Origin: Trichomonas vaginalis G3
Taxonomy: Eukaryota > Parabasalia > Trichomonadida > Trichomonadidae
Direction of reading: 5' to 3'
NCBI RefSeq assembly: GCF_026262505.1
Contig: NC_067204.1
Location: 16,408,165-16,472,164 of the forward strand
DNA: 64,000 nt
A program made the translations under genes and the position numbers. Under the pieces are notes generated by a model. That model was not told where the DNA came from. It worked only from the letters and a program-made list of their open reading frames with translations, and ran no database searches. Of the stretch, positions 59,651 through 64,000 are shown piece by piece (position 1 is the stretch's first letter; every line of letters begins with the position of its first letter).

Positions 59651-60232
59651 TTACTTTACATAACCGCCTGCTGCCATAAGTCTTTGACGCCAACCCATAC
59701 CAGCTAATGAAGGTTGACTTGGTTTAGTTTCCAAACTAAACTTTGGTTTTGGTTATCTTCAGTTTTTTGGTTTTTCTTCTTCTATCGGTTTTTCGTCACT
59801 TTTCGGTTCCTCTGACTTTACTTCACTTGCAGGAACAGTTGTGTCGTCAACATCTTCATAAATATCATATGCCATTTGTTTTTGTTTTCCTTTCAACTTT
59901 TTGTGTTTGTTGTAAGTTTAGAATATTTCGACTCTAAGTCAATGAGATGTTCATAATGAACTGTTGGTCAGTGAAGTAAACTTTTCCATCTGTTGTCTCG
60001 AAAGCTCCTTCAGACTTCAATATTTTATTTGTGAGAGTCTGTTTCTTTTTGAGATACTAGCCGTTCCATTTTTATGAAAAGTGACTTTGTAGTTAGGGTT
60101 TGTATTTCCAGACCTGGCACTTTCTATTATTGAATTTTTCTCTTCATCTGTAAGTTCTTTGACAGGTTTTGACAATGGTTCTGAACTTTTTGTTTGTGGT
60201 GTCAAATCTACCGTTTCAACTTCTTCGGTCAT
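59651..60232 (-). pseudogene. 194-aa protein gene, broken copy (element C)
   Basis: Near-identical to 6002-6586. Broken with several breaks. Confidence 0.7.
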
Positions 60233-60251
60233 TTCATCTCAGTAAAAAATT

Positions 60252-60404
60252 TTAGTTTGGTTTGTTTTCAACTGGTTGTTGTTGTTTTTTAAGTCGGTCT
60301 AAAACTTCCTGAGGTATAGGAAGAACTTGACAAACACGTGGTGTAACTGCTGGAAGTCGACAAATCCATCTTGAACCCATTTGTCTCAATGCTGTATTGT
60401 TCAT
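60252..60404 (-). CDS. 50-aa conserved peptide (element C)
   Basis: Same length and frame as the A copy, starting MNNTALRQMGSRWICRLP. Differs mainly in a QQQ stretch near the C-terminus. Confidence 0.55.
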   Translation of the reverse strand: MNNTALRQMGSRWICRLPAVTPRVCQVLPIPQEVLDRLKKQQQPVENKPN

Positions 60405-60423
60405 TTCATCTCAGTAAAAAACT

Positions 60424-60825
60424 TTACATTCCCCACGTTTGAGGCGGTTGAGGTTGGTTATTGTTTACCCATTGTTGTGCATGGTTATATCCTCTGTTAA
60501 AGAATCTTTCACCTTGGTCCATATAGTGTCCTGCTTGGTTATAGTAGTCATTTGCTTTGTTATAATAGTTTCCTGCTTGTCTTCCTACATTGTCCATCCA
60601 TCCTTGAACTTTTCCTCTTGTTTCAGGATTTGGAATAAGATTTGTTGCATCTCGTGCTACATCCCAACCTTTCTGTACAGTTTGTATAATAGGTTGTGCT
60701 TTCTCTTTAAGTATACCTAATGTACTCAAAATCTTCCTTCCAACTCCAAATACACCTCTGGCTATTGTTCCCACTGCGGGCAAAAATCTGGATGCAACTC
60801 CTGCTAATGCGCCAAATAAACCCAT
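60424..60825 (-). CDS. 133-aa amphipathic protein (element C)
   Basis: Identical protein to the A and B copies; divergent from integrase by 17 bp. Its preservation among broken genes suggests a recent common source. Confidence 0.75.
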   Translation of the reverse strand: MGLFGALAGVASRFLPAVGTIARGVFGVGRKILSTLGILKEKAQPIIQTVQKGWDVARDATNLIPNPETRGKVQGWMDNVGRQAGNYYNKANDYYNQAGHYMDQGERFFNRGYNHAQQWVNNNQPQPPQTWGM

Positions 60826-60842
60826 TTCTTATGGGTTAAAAA

Positions 60843-61801
60843 ATGACGAATCCAAACAAGGACCCCTATGTTTCTAAAGCGACAAAGAAAGCACTCATGG
60901 TAAAAATCTTTAGTTCAACACCAAATGCTTGGTTTATGGATATCTTGGAAAACATTCCGAGGTATAGAGAAGATGGACCACCATACTGGCTAATATTTGT
61001 CGGTCAAAACACAAGATACTGTGAAGCCATACCATTACAGTCCAAAAATATTTTAGATGTGAAAACTGCTTTGACAATATTCGTTGACAAATACCATCCA
61101 ACAAAACTGACATCTGACTGTGAAAGTTCTTTCAAATCAGATGATATTAAAAACTATCTGCGTTCAAAAAATGTAAACCAATATTTCATTGTCGACCAAA
61201 ACCATTCTGCTCTTGGTGTCATTGACGGTTGTATAAAAATGTTAAGAGACTTAAACCAACCACAAGGTGGTGAAGCAAATGAAATGTCATATGACGACAA
61301 ATATAGACACTTCTCCATGGCAAAGATGAGACAAGTTTTAAATATTTACAATAGCCGTAAACAAAAAGGTTTGGGAAACCACTCCCCGAAGAAATGAAAA
61401 ACAACCCTGACTTAGAGAAAGACTATATATTTAATAATTTAGTCAAAAGAGACAAACAAGAAAGAATGCCGGGCTTCAAACTTCAGAAAGGCGACAAAGT
61501 AAAAATAGAAATACCTAAACGCGACCCATATGAAAATACTATTGACTATGACAACAATGGGAACCCGACAGGTACTCACATTCGTGTTCGTAAAAATAGA
61601 AGAAAGTATACAAGAGAATATTATGAAGTTTTAGGCAAACATGGCAAAATGTACAGACTGCAAGCAGAAGATAAAACTACTATTGTCAGACCTCGTTTCA
61701 AACTTGTCAAAGTTCAAGGTGGTATACTTTCAAAGACAGTTCCTAACAAATATAAGACAACTCCTGACGAATATGCTAAAGAAGTTGAAAATGACGACTA
61801 A
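60843..61801 (+). pseudogene. Maverick integrase gene, broken copy (element C)
   Basis: Near-identical to 7197-8155, with the core blocks WFMDILENIP, LTSDCESSF and HSALGVIDGC and the basic C-terminal domain. Nearly whole, with about one break. Confidence 0.85.
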
Positions 61802-63194
61802 GCATTTCTATACCATGCGTAAACTGTCATGTAAGGTGGCATGTAGTCTTTACTTTGTCCCGTTGTTTGCGTATATCCCGAAACGCGATGTGTATGGTTT
61901 CCTCCTCCCTCAGTGTTACTCCAGTAACAATTTATAGCAAACTTAACGTTGTCTTTAACATCATATCCTTTACCTTTTGTCATTGCTGACCAATCCCAAT
62001 ATCTATGCTTATGCCAACCTGCTTGAGATGTACTTAAATCTATGTAGTGACTGTGTGCAGGTAAATTTTCACCTGAAATCGTTTTACTTCCACCTGTTTC
62101 CTTTGAAGAGTTTGCACAATACAAAAACCTGTCGACTATTTGAGTCCAAGTTCCAAAACCCAGAACTGTTTCTGGTCTGGTAGAGTTCATTGACGTATAA
62201 ATAGAGCCTATAGGATATAATGTTTGAAGCATTTCTGTCTTTAATGTTTGAAGCTCTGTTTTGTCTGCTTTCTTGTCATATAAATCTTGAGCAGTGAATT
62301 TAATATTATGTTCATCCTTCATGACATAAACATCTTTACATCTAATGTTTCTCATCGTCGTTATGTCGTCATCCGATGTTAAACCTTGTGGAAAGTTAGG
62401 AGGTTTACAATATAATACATCCCCACCAGTTCCTTCAACCGTTCCTTCAATACTTTCTATAGCAACAGTTGTGAAGAAATCATGTGTATGGTTCTTGTCT
62501 GCTTTCTTTTCAAGGCTAACGTTTAAGTCTGTTATTTCAGATATAGAATGTGTATGTCCAACGGCACTTTTCCTGTTTAAGGTTTCTTGTAAGTCTGTTA
62601 TTTCAGATATAGAATGTGTATGTCCAACGGCACTTTTCCTGTTTAAGGTTTCTTGTAAGTTTGTAATATTTGCAATGGTATGTGTATGTCCAACGGCACT
62701 TTTCCTGTTTAAGGTTTCTTGTAAGTCTGTAATATTTGCAATGGTATGTATATGAGTCTTTTTAGAATATTCGTTTTCAGCCCTTGTCACTTCACTTGAC
62801 ATTTTATTGTCAACATATGTTTTGTCTGCTAGTTCAGGATGAGTATGTTCTTTTGTTGCATAAGCATTGTTAGCTCTTTCTTCTTCTTTTGCTATTGCAT
62901 CGTCTACATATTCTTTGTCAGCTTTGTTGTCAACATCTGCTTTCAAAAGAAGTTCATTTATAGGTTTCTCGTTTAAAGTTCCTTTTGTTGGATTTATACA
63001 GACAGTATGGTTCTTATTGTCTTGAAACAGAAACTCATCTGTCATTGGGTTTAATGTCAGTTTTAAGTTTCCTTCTTTCAATGACTCAGATATCTTAGAA
63101 TAGTTTGAAAAGTTTGTTGTGTTCTTATTTAGAGCTTGCACAATGAGTTGTCGGTTGTGTTGTATTTTCTCATGGAAGCAATATCTTTCGACAT
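61798..63194 (-). pseudogene. Phage-type tail-fibre gene (element C)
   Basis: Collar-like C-terminus as in B, and the same middle module as B (TTVAIESIEGTVEG, CKDVYVMKDEHNI). The shaft has four 22-aa GHTH-type repeats (66-bp DNA units), more than A (three) or B (one). Nearly whole, with about one break close to the 5' end. Confidence 0.8.
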
Positions 63195-63212
63195 TTTTAT
63201 TCTAGATAAAAT

Positions 63213-63307
63213 ATGCTTTCAATAGAAAAAGAAAATTCAAGAGTTGCTACAACTAAACCATTAGATGAACTTTTTACTAATGTCGGTCAAAAGTTTGAGA
63301 CAGAGAC
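63213..63307 (+). pseudogene. 282-aa family gene, 5' fragment up to the gap (element C)
   Basis: Begins MLSIEKENSRVATTKPLDEL as in B and runs into the N gap. Divergent from the tail fibre across the same 18-bp spacer. Confidence 0.65.
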
Positions 63308-63332
63308 NNNNNNNNNNNNNNNNNNNNNNNNN
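63308..63332. other. Assembly gap (25 N)
   Basis: Run of N inside the 282-aa family gene. Sequence on the two sides does not fit the gene order seen in A and B, so the gap size and join are unreliable. Confidence 0.98.
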
Positions 63333-64000
63333 TCTTTACGAAGATAGTTTTGACAAAGTCTGTTACGAAGAAGTTTTGAACAAAGTTATTTACGAGATAG
63401 TCTTGACCAAAACATATACGAAGAAAGTCTTTGGACAAAACATTTACGAAGAAATCATGGACAAAAACATGTACGATGGAGAGAATCCATGACAAAACAT
63501 GGACGAAGAAGTCTTGGACAAAACATTACGAAAGAAGTCTTTGGACAAAACATAACGAAGAAGTTCTTTGACAAAACATATACGAAGAAGAAAAAGTTCT
63601 TGACAAAACTATACGAAGAAGTCTTGACCAAAAAGTCTTTACGAAGAAGTCCTTGACAAAAACATATTACGAAGAAAGGTCTTGACAAAGTCTTACGAAG
63701 AAGTTTTGACAAAACATATACGAAGAAGTTCTTTGACAAAGTCTTTACGAGAAGTTTTGACAAAACATATACGATGAAATCATACAAAACATATACGGAA
63801 GAAGGTCTGACAAAACATATACGAAAGAAGTCTTGACAAAAAACATATACGAAGAAGTATGACAAAACATTTTACGAAGAAGAAGTTTTGACAAAACATA
63901 TACGATAGAAGTCTTTGGACAAAAACATATACGAAAGAACAAAGTGAAAGTAGTGGCAATGAAGGAAAAGAAGAGTTAAAAACTCAGTTCAAGGAAGAAA
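63333..64000. repeat. Degraded 25-bp minisatellite plus misplaced coding fragment
   Basis: About 24 noisy copies of the acgaagaagtcttgacaaaa unit with many one-base length differences unlike the clean arrays elsewhere, suggesting poor-quality sequence. From about 63937 it changes abruptly to sequence matching the K/S-rich end of the basic gene region (45885-45965 in C). No gene is supported. Confidence 0.75.

Larger units (their letters stand above)
42491..63307. mobile_element. Maverick/Polinton element C (left end present, right end lost at gap)
   Basis: Starts with the TIR AGTGGGGCTTCC and runs through the same gene order as B in inverted orientation until the N gap at 63308. Many genes are near-identical to B, so it is recent, but it carries more breaks (well over ten); some may be assembly error near the contig end. 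It has one gene not in B (50896-51216), a longer basic-gene region and only a short polymerase remnant. Confidence 0.92.

Overview
The window looks like draft genome sequence from a parabasalid protist, most likely Trichomonas vaginalis. The host DNA is AT-rich and intron-free with short intergenic gaps. About 56 kb of the 64 kb is three large, closely related Maverick/Polinton elements, which are very abundant in that genome. There are no rRNA or tRNA genes and no CRISPR array.

Layout: Element A fills 1-12172 and runs off the left edge. A host island follows at 12173-18409. It holds a non-coding, hairpin-rich stretch bounded by a 38-bp inverted repeat (12184-14470), a kinesin-2 type motor gene and a VAP-like MSP-domain gene. 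Element B (18410-40968) is complete end to end. A 1.5-kb gene-free host spacer (40969-42490) holds a possible 1-kb short-TIR element. Element C starts at 42491 and runs to an N gap at 63308-63332. Beyond the gap lies degraded 25-bp minisatellite that ends in a misplaced piece of Maverick coding sequence. A and B face each other with their methyltransferase ends. B and C face each other with their capsid ends. All four visible termini share a 53-bp terminal inverted repeat (TIR).

The shared Maverick gene order, from one TIR to the other, is: D12-class adenine methyltransferase, 43-aa membrane peptide, 120-aa protein, 80-aa amphipathic protein, 282-aa protein, phage-type tail fibre, integrase, 133-aa amphipathic protein, 50-aa peptide, 194-aa protein, protein-primed DNA polymerase (long in A, short remnants in B and C), 34-aa peptide, 286-aa paralog of the 282-aa protein. 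Then in B and C: a divergent 124-aa / proline-rich gene pair. Next come a repeat-rich block around a 312-aa gene, a KilA-N protein, packaging ATPase, 149-aa and 139-aa proteins, SF3 helicase, minor capsid candidate, small genes, major capsid candidate and a long basic virion-type region. This is a virus-like toolkit for replication, integration, packaging and, by inference, attachment. The copies are near-identical in many genes, so they are recent. All three look broken (A lightly in the visible part, B with several breaks, C with more), and some of the breaks may be draft-assembly error.

The most interesting signals are these. (1) A 242-bp-period array of alternating hairpins lies in the host island. 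(2) A bacteriophage-type tail-fibre gene has a variable repeat shaft and swapped middle modules, and sits next to another gene with a hypervariable centre. (3) A leader hairpin shows a compensated base-pair change between elements. (4) Hairpin mini-ORF repeats form inverted brackets around the 312-aa gene block. (5) Maverick genes share a start-proximal T-tract promoter signature that differs from the host initiator. (6) Element C alone has a stand-alone gene matching the helicase C-terminal domain.
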